Shown here piece after piece: positions 17,519 to 27,070 of a stretch of DNA of 64,000 nt. Position 1 is the first letter of the stretch; each line of letters begins with the position of its first letter. A model generated the notes under the pieces. The model searched no databases and was not told the origin of the DNA. It worked only from the letters and a program-made list of their open reading frames with translations. The translations under genes and the position numbers were made by a program. Origin of the DNA: Pseudarthrobacter chlorophenolicus A6. GTDB lineage: Bacteria > Actinomycetota > Actinomycetes > Actinomycetales > Micrococcaceae. The stretch covers positions 186,001 through 250,000 of the forward strand of contig NC_011886.1 of assembly GCF_000022025.1 (NCBI RefSeq), given 5' to 3'.

Positions 17519-18196
17519 ATGGCCACCATTGACTCCGCTCCCGCTTCCGCAGGCCGACTCCGGGTGGCAGTGCCGTCCGTGGCCGAACGCGTGGCCCAGG
17601 AACTCCGCCGCCAGCTGGCCGAAGGCGCGCTGATCCCGGGGGCCAGGCTCACCGAATCCACCATTGCCGAGGACCTGGGCGTCTCACGGAATACGGTGCG
17701 GGAAGCTTTTGCCGAACTGGCCAGTGAGCGGCTGGTGGTCCGGCACCCCAACCGCGGCGTCTTCGTGGCAAGCCTGGGGGCGGAGGACATCCACGATGTC
17801 TACACCGTCCGGCGGTTTATAGAAGTCAGCGCGATGCGCGGCGGGGGGAGCCCCGAGGACGTGGCCGCTGTCCGGGCCGCCGTGGAGGAAGGCAAGCGCG
17901 CAGCGGCAGCCGGTGACGATGAAGCCGGGGGAACCGCCAACCAGCACTTCCACGGTGCCATTGTGGCGATGGCACGGAGCCCGCGGCTGAACACCATCAT
18001 GGCCCAGGTGCTGGCGGAGATGCGCCTGTTTTTCCACAAGGCCACGGCGGACGCACTGTTCTACCAGCGCTACCTGCCGGACAACGAAGCAATCTGCGAG
18101 GCCCTGGAAGCCGGCGAACCGGACCGGGCTGCGGATCTCCTGCTTGCCTACCTGGACCGCTCCGAGGACAACCTCGCGGCAGTGCACGGAGAGTAG
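17519..18196 (+). CDS. GntR family transcriptional regulator (FCD type)
   Basis: A 225-residue regulator. The winged helix lies at residues 20-85 ([53 protein letters not shown]), followed by a helical FCD ligand-binding domain with the metal/ligand histidines ([12 protein letters not shown]). It is divergent from the pxp operon with a perfect palindrome between them, so it very likely controls 5-oxoproline use, as a repressor released by a small acid. It faces the deaminase gene tail-to-tail. Confidence 0.92.
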   Translation: MATIDSAPASAGRLRVAVPSVAERVAQELRRQLAEGALIPGARLTESTIAEDLGVSRNTVREAFAELASERLVVRHPNRGVFVASLGAEDIHDVYTVRRFIEVSAMRGGGSPEDVAAVRAAVEEGKRAAAAGDDEAGGTANQHFHGAIVAMARSPRLNTIMAQVLAEMRLFFHKATADALFYQRYLPDNEAICEALEAGEPDRAADLLLAYLDRSEDNLAAVHGE

Positions 18197-18221
18197 CCGG
18201 CGGCAGGGTGGCGCCGGGGGC

Positions 18222-18704
18222 TTACTCGGCGATGTCCTCTGCCCAGAGGTCCGGGCTGGTGTCCTGGAACTCGCGCATCATGTCCACGCAGCGCTGGTCA
18301 TCGAGGACTATGACTTCGACGCCGCGGGACCGCAGGAGCTCAAACTCGCCGGGAAAGGTGCGCGCTTCGCCCACCACCACCCGGGGGATCTTGAACTGGA
18401 TGATGGTTCCGGTGCACATGGCACACGGGGCAAGGGTGGTGTACAGCGTGGTGTCCCGGTAGCTGCGCTGCCGCCCCGCCGCCCGGAGCGCCGACATTTC
18501 CCCGTGCGCTATCGGATCGCCGTTCTGGACCCGCTCGTTGTGCCCGCTGGCGATGACCACGCCGTTGCGGGCAAGCGCCGCGCCGATGGGGATGCCGCCT
18601 TCGCTGGAACTTTTCCGGGCCGCCGCGTAGGCGGCTTCGAAGGCGCTCTCGGAAGTGGCCTTCGGGGGCAGGGTGGCGGCCGGCAGCCGGGTTTCGGAAG
18701 TCAT
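18222..18704 (-). CDS. Nucleoside/nucleobase deaminase (cytidine deaminase-like zinc enzyme)
   Basis: A 160-residue CDA-fold protein with the zinc and catalytic motifs HGEMSAL (His ligand, Glu proton shuttle) and PCAMC (two Cys ligands). The sequence GIPIGAALARNGVVIASGHNERVQNGDPIAHGE resembles the guanine/cytosine deaminase branch more than the tRNA adenosine deaminase branch. The C-terminus LDDQRCVDMMREFQ is typical of yeast-type cytosine deaminase relatives. It probably deaminates a free base or nucleoside; the exact substrate is not determined. It ends 26 bp from the convergent GntR gene. Confidence 0.88.
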   Translation of the reverse strand: MTSETRLPAATLPPKATSESAFEAAYAAARKSSSEGGIPIGAALARNGVVIASGHNERVQNGDPIAHGEMSALRAAGRQRSYRDTTLYTTLAPCAMCTGTIIQFKIPRVVVGEARTFPGEFELLRSRGVEVIVLDDQRCVDMMREFQDTSPDLWAEDIAE

Positions 18705-18798
18705 CCGGTCATTCTCGCATGCGGCATTTTCCGGCGGACCGGAGGAGGCCCCGGGCGGCGGGACCTCCTGGCTGTGATGCCGGATTTGGGGGTCTTCG

Positions 18799-18945
18799 TC
18801 AGGCGCGGGTCCGGCCTTGGACGAAGTGGAAAATCAGGACAACAACGGCGACAACCAGCAGGATGTGGATCAGGCCGCCGCCAATATTGGCGAGCAGTCC
18901 GAGCAGCCACAGAACGGCGATGATGATGGCAATCCAAAGCAACAT
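18799..18945 (-). CDS. Small membrane protein, lmo0937 family-like
   Basis: A 48-residue protein, MLLWIAIIIAVLWLLGLLAN at the start, with two hydrophobic segments around a glycine-rich turn (NIGGGLIH) and a basic C-terminus (FVQGRTRA). GGAGAATTCC precedes the ATG at 18945. This is the layout of the lmo0937-type short membrane proteins, often stress-induced; molecular function is unknown. It is too short to be found by usual length cut-offs. Confidence 0.8.
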   Translation of the reverse strand: MLLWIAIIIAVLWLLGLLANIGGGLIHILLVVAVVVLIFHFVQGRTRA

Positions 18946-19117
18946 GGAATTCTCCTTGTGGGTACATTTCGGATGGAATTGTGCTTTAGCCCGCGGATTT
19001 TCACATCCTACGCCCGGCGCAATCCACGGATGCCAAACACCGCGCTGTTAATTTGCCCACCCCCCAGGGGACCGGTCCGCGGCCACCACCAGGGGAACGT
19101 TCCCCAACCGCCGGGAC

Positions 19118-20224
19118 CTACTTCTTAGTGACCCGGTACCGTTCGATCTGCCGGAGGCGCCGCAGGAGGCTGTCGCGCCGGGGGTGCGGAACGGCGTCGG
19201 CCGCTTCTGCCGTGAGGTCAATGTGCCTGGTGCCGAACTGCCACAGCAGGAGGTCATCCAGCAGCCGGTCCGGTCCGGGGGAGTAGCGGTGGTCCAAGGC
19301 CTTGCGGACCTCGGTGATCTGCTCCGCGCGGAGCAGCCCGGCCAGTTCCATGGTCTGGGTGAGCCCGTGCGCCGCGAGCAGTTCCGAGGCCCAGCCCCAG
19401 TCGTCATCCACCTTGCGGTCCACGTGCGGCAGCAGTGTGCGCCACACGTCCCGGATCCGGTTGGGTGTCAGCGGCGCGGCGCCCTCCCCGTCCATGTCCC
19501 AGAAGCTGCGCACTTCCTCGTAGCGTTCGTGCAGGTCCGCGAACGCCGTCTCCACCGTTTCCAGCATGGCTGCTGTGGCAGTGAACTGCCGGTCGAAATG
19601 CGGGGTCCAGGCCCGCGGATCCTCGGCCTTGAAGCGGATATCGTGCTCAATCTCGCTCCACGCGTGCGCAAAGATGGTGCGGATCTGGCACTCGAAGAAA
19701 TAGCTGCCGTTGGGCGTGATCTCCGGGTTGAAGACCTGCTGGTACTCCTTGACGGCCTCGTTCTGGATGGTCCGCAGGATCAGGTGCCGGCTCGAATACC
19801 CATAAGTGCCGGACTCGATGGAGCCGATGTCCTTTTCCCGGTCCCCGCGGCAGTCGAACAGCTGGCGCTGCCGCTTAATGATGTTGGCCACCGCTGCATT
19901 CTCGGCCGGAAGCTTGGTGATGACGCGGATCCCCACCATGTCATTGAGGGTCCGGAACGGGTCCGGAAACTTCAGCAGCCGCCGACCGCCCGGCTCCAGC
20001 GGCTCCTCGGTGCGGGAGATCTTTTCTTTGAACGACTCCACTGTTTTGGTGCGGCCGGTGACGAACAGCGGGGTGACTTCACTGTCTTTGAGCATGTCCC
20101 GCAGGACCAGCAGCACATCCCGGGTAACCAGCTTCAGGGCAGGGCGGACGCGCTCGTACAGCTCCACGTTGTGCTGCACGGATTCGCGCAGCGGCTCGTC
20201 CAGATTCTCCCAGTTACTCGGCAT
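19118..20224 (-). CDS. RelA/SpoT synthetase-domain protein
   Basis: A 368-residue protein whose first ~230 residues form a (p)ppGpp synthetase domain: GRTKTVESFKEKISR, LNDMVGIRVITKLP, GTYGYSSRHLIL, and FFECQIRTIFAHAWSEIEHDIRFK. There is no HD hydrolase domain and no TGS/ACT domain, so it is not the long RelA/SpoT enzyme. The C-terminal ~130 residues are helical and unlike the classical short alarmone synthetases. It may make alarmones, or another nucleotide as some relatives do. The neighbours (lmo0937-type protein, M1 peptidase) do not narrow this. Confidence 0.85.
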   Translation of the reverse strand: MPSNWENLDEPLRESVQHNVELYERVRPALKLVTRDVLLVLRDMLKDSEVTPLFVTGRTKTVESFKEKISRTEEPLEPGGRRLLKFPDPFRTLNDMVGIRVITKLPAENAAVANIIKRQRQLFDCRGDREKDIGSIESGTYGYSSRHLILRTIQNEAVKEYQQVFNPEITPNGSYFFECQIRTIFAHAWSEIEHDIRFKAEDPRAWTPHFDRQFTATAAMLETVETAFADLHERYEEVRSFWDMDGEGAAPLTPNRIRDVWRTLLPHVDRKVDDDWGWASELLAAHGLTQTMELAGLLRAEQITEVRKALDHRYSPGPDRLLDDLLLWQFGTRHIDLTAEAADAVPHPRRDSLLRRLRQIERYRVTKK

Positions 20225-20538
20225 GTTCCCAGCTTACGGCCGGGGTCTGACAGAACGGCGGCTGCCAATCCTTGCGCGTCACAGGACGCCACCGGACACC
20301 TCGTCCCCGTCCCGCAAACCTGGGCGGGGGGAGGGGAATGAAGGGGGCATGGAAGTGTTGACACTCCCCGCGGGCTGGCCTAGCTTTCAATCCATCTGGT
20401 GGGGTAAGAGCGGCCCCGGGGCCGCCGGTACCGGTCTCGTCGCCGCGAAGGCACACTACCCGTTTCCTCCGGCGCGCGTGGGCGGAACTGTCAAGGCCGG
20501 AACCGCCCGGCGCCCTGCACCAGTCCAGGACTGCAACC
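20225..20538. other. 314-bp intergenic region upstream of the M1 peptidase
   Basis: It separates the divergent RelA/SpoT-domain gene and M1 peptidase gene and must hold both promoters. No small gene, riboswitch or clear operator is recognised. Confidence 0.4.
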
Positions 20539-22017
20539 ATGACCAACTTATCGAAGGCCCGCCGCATCGCCGCGGCAGCAGCAGCACTCTTGACGGCCGC
20601 CGCCCTCGGGATCAGCCCGGCGCAGGCCGCACCCCAAAGCGGAGCGCGCTACGGTCCAGGTGCGGCGGGAAGTGGTGACTCTTACTTCCCGAATGCGGGC
20701 AACGGTGGGTACGACGTCCTGCACTACGGCCTCGACCTCCACTACACGCCGCCGTCGGGTGCGGGCGGTGCGGGAAACCTCACCGCAGAGGCCAGTATCA
20801 CGCTGCGCGCCACCCAGGACCTGGACGCCCTCAACTTCGACCTGCGCGGACTCACCGTCACCGCCGTGGACGTGGACGGCAAGGACGTCAACCGCGGCGC
20901 GGGCGCCTTGGAATGGACCCAGGTGCAGGACGATGCGAACCGCCGGTGGGAACTCACCGTCGGGTTACGGCCAAAACTGAAAGAAGGCCAGAAAGCGACC
21001 ATCACCATCAGCTACGGCGGTGCCACCGGCCGGCCCCAGGACACCACGGGGGCGCTGTACGGATGGGTGACCACCCCTGACGGAGCCATTGTGGTCAACG
21101 AACCCGACGGCGCCCCCACCTGGTTTCCGGTGAATGACGACCCCGAGGACAAGGCCACGTACTCCTTCCGCATCACCGTTCCGGAAGGAAAAACCGCAGT
21201 GGCCAACGGCCTGCCCGGCGGCGACCCGGAAACACAGGCCGGCTGGACAACCTGGAGTTGGGAGGCGGCGGGCCCGATGGCCAGCTACCTCGCCACGGCA
21301 AGCGTCGGAGACTTCACGCTGTCGTACGGCGAGGGACCCGGCGGCCTACCGATCATTAATGCGGTGGACACTGGTGTGACCGGCTCCGCGCTGGTGACAA
21401 CCGATGCGGCTCTTGCGCTGCAGCCCGAGATGATCCGCTACCTGTCGGACCTGTTCGGGCCGTATCCGTTTGAGGCCTTCGGGGCGATCGTCGACGACGA
21501 CTCGGTGGACTACGCCCTGGAAACGCAAACCCGGCCGGTCTATTCGGGGGTTGCCGGTGAGGACACCGTTGCCCACGAACTGGGTCACCAGTGGTTCGGT
21601 AACAGCGTCAGCCCGGCGGACTGGAAGGACATCTGGCTCAACGAGGGCTGGGCCACCTATGTCGAGTGGCTGTGGGCCGAACACCAGGGCAAAGCGACGC
21701 TGGCCCAGCAGTTCACCGATACCGTGGCTGAACTGGACAGCAAGAACCTCTGGGGGCTGGACATCTCTGATCCGGGACGGGACAACCTGTTCGCCGAGCA
21801 GGTGTACCGGCGGGGAGCCATCACGCTCCATGCACTGCGGGCCAGGATCGGGGACACGGCCTTCTTTGCCGGGGCCACCGAATGGCTGGACCGCTACGGC
21901 AATTCCTCGGCAACAACCAGGGATTTTGAAAAAGTCATGGAGGAAGCCTCAGGCCAGCAGCTTGACGCGTTCTTCAACGACTGGCTGCGGGAGGGGAACC
22001 GCCCGGCTATGCCGTAG
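20539..22017 (+). CDS. Secreted M1 family metallopeptidase
   Basis: A 492-residue aminopeptidase-N-like protein with a signal peptide (RRIAAAAAALLTAAALG..AQAAP). The M1 zinc site is HELGHQWFGNSV (about residue 346) with the distal Glu in NEGWATYVEWLW (about 367). The exopeptidase motif region around LETQTRPVYSG replaces the usual GAMEN. It lacks the long C-terminal ERAP-like domain, so it belongs to the short secreted actinobacterial M1 group. It probably trims peptides outside the cell. Its last 11 bases overlap the end of the convergent LacI gene. Confidence 0.92.
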   Translation: MTNLSKARRIAAAAAALLTAAALGISPAQAAPQSGARYGPGAAGSGDSYFPNAGNGGYDVLHYGLDLHYTPPSGAGGAGNLTAEASITLRATQDLDALNFDLRGLTVTAVDVDGKDVNRGAGALEWTQVQDDANRRWELTVGLRPKLKEGQKATITISYGGATGRPQDTTGALYGWVTTPDGAIVVNEPDGAPTWFPVNDDPEDKATYSFRITVPEGKTAVANGLPGGDPETQAGWTTWSWEAAGPMASYLATASVGDFTLSYGEGPGGLPIINAVDTGVTGSALVTTDAALALQPEMIRYLSDLFGPYPFEAFGAIVDDDSVDYALETQTRPVYSGVAGEDTVAHELGHQWFGNSVSPADWKDIWLNEGWATYVEWLWAEHQGKATLAQQFTDTVAELDSKNLWGLDISDPGRDNLFAEQVYRRGAITLHALRARIGDTAFFAGATEWLDRYGNSSATTRDFEKVMEEASGQQLDAFFNDWLREGNRPAMP

Positions 22018-23044
22018 TGGAGCCGCGCACCACCAGCGACGTTTCCAGCGTGACGCCGCCCGGCTTCAGGAACTTGCCCTCCATCAGCCGGCGCAGCTGC
22101 TCGCCCGCTTTCTGGCCCAGGGACGTGGCGGGCAGATGGACGCTTGTCAGGCCCGGATTGCTGGTGGCCGAGTAGGGGAGGTCGTCGAAGCCGGCCACCG
22201 CGAGTTCCTCCGGGATCCGCACGCCGGCCACACGAGCCTCCTGCAGCACGCCGTAACCGTGCGTATCGGTTCCGCAGACGACGGCGGTCACCCCCGCTCG
22301 CTGCCACTCCGGCCAGGCGGCGGCGAACGCGGCGGCCGCCGTGCCGACGTCGATGGTGGTGCTGATGATCCGGTCCGGGCTCACGGAGATGCCAAGTGCC
22401 GCGGCCTCCTCCAGGAACGCCGCACGCCGCACGGCAAACGTGTCCGTGCCGGTCACACTATCCACATAGGCCGCTTCCGTGTGCCCGGCCGCGGCCAGGT
22501 GCGCGGCCAGCTGGCGTGCCCCGCTGGCCACATCCAGGTTGACGGACGGCGCGTAGGACTCCAGCCCCGGCGCGTCCAGCAGGACAAGGGGCGACGGCGA
22601 GGCGAGGTCTTCGAGGAAGTCCGCGTTGGGTGCGTCCACCAGCAGCCCGGCCGGGCGCAGCGACATGAGCCGCCGCACGTCATTGGCCTGCGGAAACTCG
22701 CCCGCTTCGGTGACGGACAGCAGCAGCTGGTACTGCGGGCCAAGTGATTCCCGGACCCCGTCGATGACCTTGGCGAAGAAGGGGTTTGAGATATCAGGCG
22801 CCACCAGGATGACGATGGAGCTTACGCCCTTGGCCAGCGAGCTGCCGATTCCGTCCACAACATAGCCGAGCTCGGCAATGGCGTCACGAACCCGGGTGAC
22901 GTTGTCCTCGGAGACGCGCCCCGCCGTCTTGCCGTTGGCCACCAGTGATACTGTCGCCGTCGAAACGCCCGCGCGGGCGGCGACCATGGCCGCCGTGATC
23001 CGCTGTGGGCGCGCGTGCTGCTGCCTCTGTTCCGCGGATTCCAT
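22007..23044 (-). CDS. LacI family transcriptional regulator
   Basis: A 345-residue LacI/GalR protein. The N-terminal helix-turn-helix and hinge are seen in ITAAMVAARAGVSTATVSLVANGKTAGRVSEDNVTRVRDAIAELGY. The periplasmic-binding-like domain runs from residue 75 (SIVILVAPDISNPFFAKVI) to the end (FDDLPYSATSNPGLTSVHLP). The nucleoside operon starting at 23573 has two LacI-type palindromes before it, so this regulator probably represses that operon. A small membrane protein gene lies between them on the same strand as the regulator. Confidence 0.92.
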   Translation of the reverse strand: MESAEQRQQHARPQRITAAMVAARAGVSTATVSLVANGKTAGRVSEDNVTRVRDAIAELGYVVDGIGSSLAKGVSSIVILVAPDISNPFFAKVIDGVRESLGPQYQLLLSVTEAGEFPQANDVRRLMSLRPAGLLVDAPNADFLEDLASPSPLVLLDAPGLESYAPSVNLDVASGARQLAAHLAAAGHTEAAYVDSVTGTDTFAVRRAAFLEEAAALGISVSPDRIISTTIDVGTAAAAFAAAWPEWQRAGVTAVVCGTDTHGYGVLQEARVAGVRIPEELAVAGFDDLPYSATSNPGLTSVHLPATSLGQKAGEQLRRLMEGKFLKPGGVTLETSLVVRGSTTA

Positions 23045-23080
23045 ATGTTGATCGTAGTGGGCGGAGGGAGTGCTTGGGCC

Positions 23081-23284
23081 CTAACTGCCGCGGCCGCTCC
23101 GGGCCTGCCCACGCGAGGTGAGTATGGCCCGGGACGCGAACGCGCAGCCGGCGAGCAGCAGAATGGCTGCCGACACGATGGAGTACCAGACTCCATTGGC
23201 GGTCAGTGCGATGTAGACGCCGATGAGAGAGAAGACAACTGCCCCCAGCGACCAAATGAGCGTTGCCCTCTTGGTGTTATCCAT
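23081..23284 (-). CDS. Small membrane protein, hypothetical
   Basis: 67 residues, starting MDNTKRATLIWSLGAVVFSL. Two hydrophobic segments (residues 9-29 and 33-50) are followed by a short basic tail (TSRGQARSGRGS). No family is recognised. It lies between the LacI gene and the nucleoside operon and could be co-transcribed with lacI (37 bp apart). Confidence 0.65.
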   Translation of the reverse strand: MDNTKRATLIWSLGAVVFSLIGVYIALTANGVWYSIVSAAILLLAGCAFASRAILTSRGQARSGRGS

Positions 23285-23441
23285 TGGTTCAGCCTAGAGG
23301 ACATCGTCCCTGCTCAGCGTTCCGGCCGCGCCTGCGCCGTCCGTGGCAGCGCAAGCATCTCCCGCGCGAATGGCAGCACCGGCCGCAGAGCGTAATTAGC
23401 ACGCATGTGCTGTAAAGACCGCAGCCCGGCACCACATGGCA

Positions 23442-23477
23442 TCAAGCGCTTGACCTGCATTGACGTTAAGCGTTTGA
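23442..23477. promoter_or_regulatory. Two LacI-type operators upstream of the nucleoside operon
   Basis: TCAAGCGCTTGA (23442-23453) is a perfect palindrome with the central CG typical of LacI-family sites. A second, imperfect copy, TTAAGCGTTTGA, lies at 23466-23477, 24 bp centre to centre, about 100 bp before the nucleoside hydrolase start. Two helical turns of spacing suggests cooperative binding. Confidence 0.75.
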
Positions 23478-23572
23478 CGTACGCCACATTCTGCTGCCAT
23501 GATCACTTTTGAACGCTACAACTCCCCGGACGCCAGGCAGCTGGCACGGGCCCCAATGACGTGGAGAACACC

Positions 23573-24640
23573 ATGGAACCCACCTTCCAGAACCCTGAGC
23601 CGGTCCAGGGCATCGAGCGCAGGAAAATCATCCTGGACTGCGACCCCGGGCATGACGACGCCGTGGCGTTGCTGCTCGCACACGGCAACCCCAACATCGA
23701 CCTGCTGGCCGTCACCACCGTGGTGGGAAACCAGACCCTCGAAAAAGTCACCCGCAACGCGCTCGCCGTGGGCACCATCGCGGGCATCACCGGCGTCCCC
23801 TTCGCCGCCGGCTGTGACCGCCCGCTGGTCCGCAGCATCGAAACCGCCCCGGACATCCACGGCGAGTCCGGCATGGACGGCCCCGCCCTGCCCGAGTCCA
23901 CCATCGAGCTGGACCCGCGCCACGCCGTGGACCTCATCATCGAGACCGTCATGGCGCATGAGCCGGGCACCGTCACCCTGGTCCCCACCGCCGGCCTGAC
24001 CAACATCGCCATGGCCGCCCGCAAGGAACCCCGCATCGTGGAACGCGTCAAGGAAGTGGTCCTCATGGGCGGCGGCTACCACGTGGGCAACTGGAGCGCC
24101 GTGGCCGAGTTCAACATCATCATCGACCCCGAGGCCGCGCACATCGTCTTCAACGAGAAGTGGCCCGTGGTGATGGTGGGCCTGGACCTCACCCACCAGG
24201 CGCTGGCCACCCCGGAGGTCGTGGAAAAAATCGCCGCGATCGGCACCGGCCCGGCGAAATTCGTCACCGAGTTGATGGACTTCTTCGCGCACACCTACAA
24301 GGACGCCCAGGGTTTCGACTACCCGCCCGTCCACGATCCCTGCGCCGTGGCCTACGTGATCGACCCCAGCATCGTCAGCACCCGCAAGGTGCCCGTGAAC
24401 ATCGAACTCCAGGGCACCCTCACCCTGGGCATGACAGTGGCGGACTTCCGCGCCCCGGCACCGGCCGACTGCCACACCAGCGTGGCCGTGGACCTGGACC
24501 ACGCCCGGTTCTGGGACCTCGTCACCGACGCACTGGTCCGCATCGGCGAGCCCGGCGCCGGTGACCTGCATAGCGCAGGCAACGCGTCCGACGTCGTCCC
24601 TTCCGAAAGTGCCCAGCTCACCGCCGGAGGGGTCAAGTAA
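23573..24640 (+). CDS. Nucleoside hydrolase (IunH family)
   Basis: This enzyme hydrolyses the N-glycosidic bond of ribonucleosides to base and ribose. It has the calcium-binding aspartate cluster near the N-terminus (ILDCDPGHDDAVALLLA), TVVGNQTLEKVTRNAL, the VLMGGGYHVGNWSAVAEFNIIIDPEAA block, and VHDPCAVAYVI for the C-terminal Asp. ATG 23573 is preferred over GTG 23561 because the GGAG in between sits at ribosome-site distance. It is the first gene of an operon with an MFS carrier and a PfkB kinase, the expected set to import a nucleoside, split it and phosphorylate the ribose. Confidence 0.93.
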   Translation: MEPTFQNPEPVQGIERRKIILDCDPGHDDAVALLLAHGNPNIDLLAVTTVVGNQTLEKVTRNALAVGTIAGITGVPFAAGCDRPLVRSIETAPDIHGESGMDGPALPESTIELDPRHAVDLIIETVMAHEPGTVTLVPTAGLTNIAMAARKEPRIVERVKEVVLMGGGYHVGNWSAVAEFNIIIDPEAAHIVFNEKWPVVMVGLDLTHQALATPEVVEKIAAIGTGPAKFVTELMDFFAHTYKDAQGFDYPPVHDPCAVAYVIDPSIVSTRKVPVNIELQGTLTLGMTVADFRAPAPADCHTSVAVDLDHARFWDLVTDALVRIGEPGAGDLHSAGNASDVVPSESAQLTAGGVK

Positions 24641-26068
24641 ATGACCACCACCCTTACCGAAACCAAGACCGGCCGCGGCAACATCGCCGCCCTTATGACC
24701 GCACTGCTGGCGGCCTGTGTGGCGTTCCAGCTCAACGCCTCGATGCTGAGCCCCGCCCTGGTGACCATGGGCGAGGAACTTAAGGCTGACCAGGCCGTCA
24801 TTGGGCTATCGCAGACCTGGTTCTTCACCGCCGCCGCCCTGTTCTCCCTGTTCCTGCCCCGGCTGAGCGATATCGTGGGCCGCAAGAAGGTCCTCGTCGG
24901 CATGATGGTGCTGATGGCCGTGGGCTCAGTCATCGCCGCCCTCGCCCCGGACATCACCTGGCTCTTCGTGGGCCGCATCATCCAGGGCGTCAGCGGCCCC
25001 ACCGTTCCCCTCTGCCTCATCATGCTGCGCTCCGCCGTCAGCAACCCCCGCAAGTACGGCACGCTCATGGGCCTGATCACCGCCGTGAATGGCGGCGTGG
25101 CGGGCGTGGACTCCTTCGTGGGCGGCTACTTCGCCGAGCACTTCGGCTTCCGCAGCATCTTCTGGCTGATGGTGGTCCTGGCCGTCGCTGCCACCGCCCT
25201 CATCATGTTCCTGGCCGCCGAAAGCAAGCCCGCCGCCGGTACCCGGATGGACTGGCTGGGCGTGTCCTTCATCGTGGTGGCCGTCGGCGCCCTGCTCACG
25301 GCCCTGAACCAAGGCTCCAAGCTGGTGGGCGGCTTCAACTCCGGCACCCTCATCCTGAGCCTGGCCCTCGTGGCTGTATCCGCCGTCGCATTCTTCGCGT
25401 TCTGGCGCACCGAACAGCGCGCAGCGCAGCCCATGGTGGAAACCGTGCACCTGCGCCAGCGCGCCACCTGGGCCCCGCTGCTCACCACCACCCTGACCAT
25501 GACCGGCATATTCGCCGTCATCAACGGCATCGTCCCCGCTTACGTCCAGGCCGCGGATCCCGGCTTCGGGGTGGGCCCCACCGAGATGTCACTGATCATC
25601 CTCACCCCGTACGCCCTGCTCGGCTGGGTGGTGGGCCCGCTCAGCGGCAAGCTGGCGCCGGTCCTGGGTTACACCAAGGTGCTGCGCATCGGCCTGCTCG
25701 GCAGCATCGCGGCGCTGGCCGTCATCGGGTTCCTGGGCCTGCACAGCCTGCCCATGATGATTGCCGGAACGGTCTTGCTGGGCATCATGTACGCCGGTAC
25801 GGTCAACATCATGCTCAACGGACTCGGCGTTGTCCTCTCGCCCGCCGGCAACCCCGGTTTCCTGCCCGGCATGAACGCAGGTGCCTTCAACCTGGGCGCA
25901 GGCCTGAGCTTCCTCATCCTGCCGGCCGTGCTGGTGGCTACCGCGTCCCTTGGCGATGCGACTGCTTCTTACCTCACCGTCGTGGTGGTGGGCCTGGCGC
26001 TGACCGTGGCCGCGTTCGCTGCATCGCTGCTGATCCCCAAGCCGGTTGAAGCCGAGGTGGCTGCATGA
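24641..26068 (+). CDS. MFS transporter, DHA2-like (14 helices)
   Basis: A 475-residue membrane protein with about 14 hydrophobic segments. It shows LFLPRLSDIVGRKKVLVGMMVL (loop 2-3 motif) and GRIIQGVSGPTVPLCLIMLRSAV. It starts immediately after the TAA of the nucleoside hydrolase. The family includes exporters and importers; placement between hydrolase and ribokinase-like gene indicates nucleoside or base transport in this case. Confidence 0.88.
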   Translation: MTTTLTETKTGRGNIAALMTALLAACVAFQLNASMLSPALVTMGEELKADQAVIGLSQTWFFTAAALFSLFLPRLSDIVGRKKVLVGMMVLMAVGSVIAALAPDITWLFVGRIIQGVSGPTVPLCLIMLRSAVSNPRKYGTLMGLITAVNGGVAGVDSFVGGYFAEHFGFRSIFWLMVVLAVAATALIMFLAAESKPAAGTRMDWLGVSFIVVAVGALLTALNQGSKLVGGFNSGTLILSLALVAVSAVAFFAFWRTEQRAAQPMVETVHLRQRATWAPLLTTTLTMTGIFAVINGIVPAYVQAADPGFGVGPTEMSLIILTPYALLGWVVGPLSGKLAPVLGYTKVLRIGLLGSIAALAVIGFLGLHSLPMMIAGTVLLGIMYAGTVNIMLNGLGVVLSPAGNPGFLPGMNAGAFNLGAGLSFLILPAVLVATASLGDATASYLTVVVVGLALTVAAFAASLLIPKPVEAEVAA

Positions 26069-27048
26069 GCACAGCAGCCGGGCCGGCCGATTCGACGGGC
26101 ACCGGCCGGATCGTCGTCGTCGGCTCCCTCAACGCCGACCTCACCATCTACTGCGAACGGCTCCCGCAGCCGGGCGAAACGGTGCACGGCAATGGCTTCG
26201 CCGTGAACCCGGGCGGCAAGAGCGCCAACCAGGCCGTCGCCGCCGGCCGGCTGGGCGGGCGGGTCAGCCTGGTGGGTGCCGTGGGGGATGACCCCAACGG
26301 GCACATGCTGCTGTCCTCGGTGGCCGGTGCCGGCGTGGACGTGGGGCTGGTGCGCAGCTCCAGCGAGCCCACCGGCGTCGCCGTCATCTCCGTTGACGCG
26401 GCCGGCGAAAACAACATCATCATCTCCGCAGGCGCCAACGGCACACTGTCCCCGGCGGACGTGGCGGGAGCCGCGGACGTCCTGGACGGCGCCGCCGTCG
26501 TCAGTCTCTGCCTGGAAGTTGCCATGCCCACGGTCCTGGCCGCAGCGCAGGCGGGGCACGACGCCGGCGCGAAAGTCCTGCTGAACCTCTCGCCGTACGC
26601 GCACATTCCGCGAGAGCTGGCCGGGTTGGTGGACGTCCTGCTGGTGAACGCCCATGAAGCGGCGCTGTTCCTCGGCCCCGGGGCATCCGTCCCGGGTGCC
26701 GACGCCCACGCCGCGCAATGGGATGCCGTCCGCGAACGCTTCGCTGAACGGGGGATCCGGCAGGTCCTGGTAACCCTCGGTGCCCATGGTTCCGTGGTGC
26801 TCGATTCCGACGCTCCCGCCGGCCGCGCCGTGGTGTTCGTAGCACCCACCAAAGTGGACGCCGTGGACACCACCGGTGCCGGCGACGCCTTCACCGGTGC
26901 CGTGGCCGTACGCCTCGCGGCCGGCGATGCGCTAGCCGACGCCGCAGCATTCGCCTCCGTGGCCGCGGCCCTGGCCACCACCCGCAAGGGGACGCAGGCG
27001 GCGTACCCGGAGACGGCCGACGTCGAACGGCGCCTGCGCAAGTCCTGA
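26065..27048 (+). CDS. PfkB family kinase, ribokinase-like
   Basis: A 327-residue PfkB-fold sugar kinase. Seen: VVVGSLNADLTIYCERLPQPGETVHGNGF, NPGGKSANQAVAAGRLGG (substrate-binding), and the catalytic signature DTTGAGDAFTGAVAVRLA near the C-terminus. The GGKSANQA motif is typical of ribokinases. ATG overlaps the preceding stop (ATGA). The expected role is phosphorylation of ribose released by the nucleoside hydrolase. Confidence 0.9.
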   Translation: MSTAAGPADSTGTGRIVVVGSLNADLTIYCERLPQPGETVHGNGFAVNPGGKSANQAVAAGRLGGRVSLVGAVGDDPNGHMLLSSVAGAGVDVGLVRSSSEPTGVAVISVDAAGENNIIISAGANGTLSPADVAGAADVLDGAAVVSLCLEVAMPTVLAAAQAGHDAGAKVLLNLSPYAHIPRELAGLVDVLLVNAHEAALFLGPGASVPGADAHAAQWDAVRERFAERGIRQVLVTLGAHGSVVLDSDAPAGRAVVFVAPTKVDAVDTTGAGDAFTGAVAVRLAAGDALADAAAFASVAAALATTRKGTQAAYPETADVERRLRKS

Positions 27049-27070
27049 CAGCCAGGCGCCCGATCCTAAG

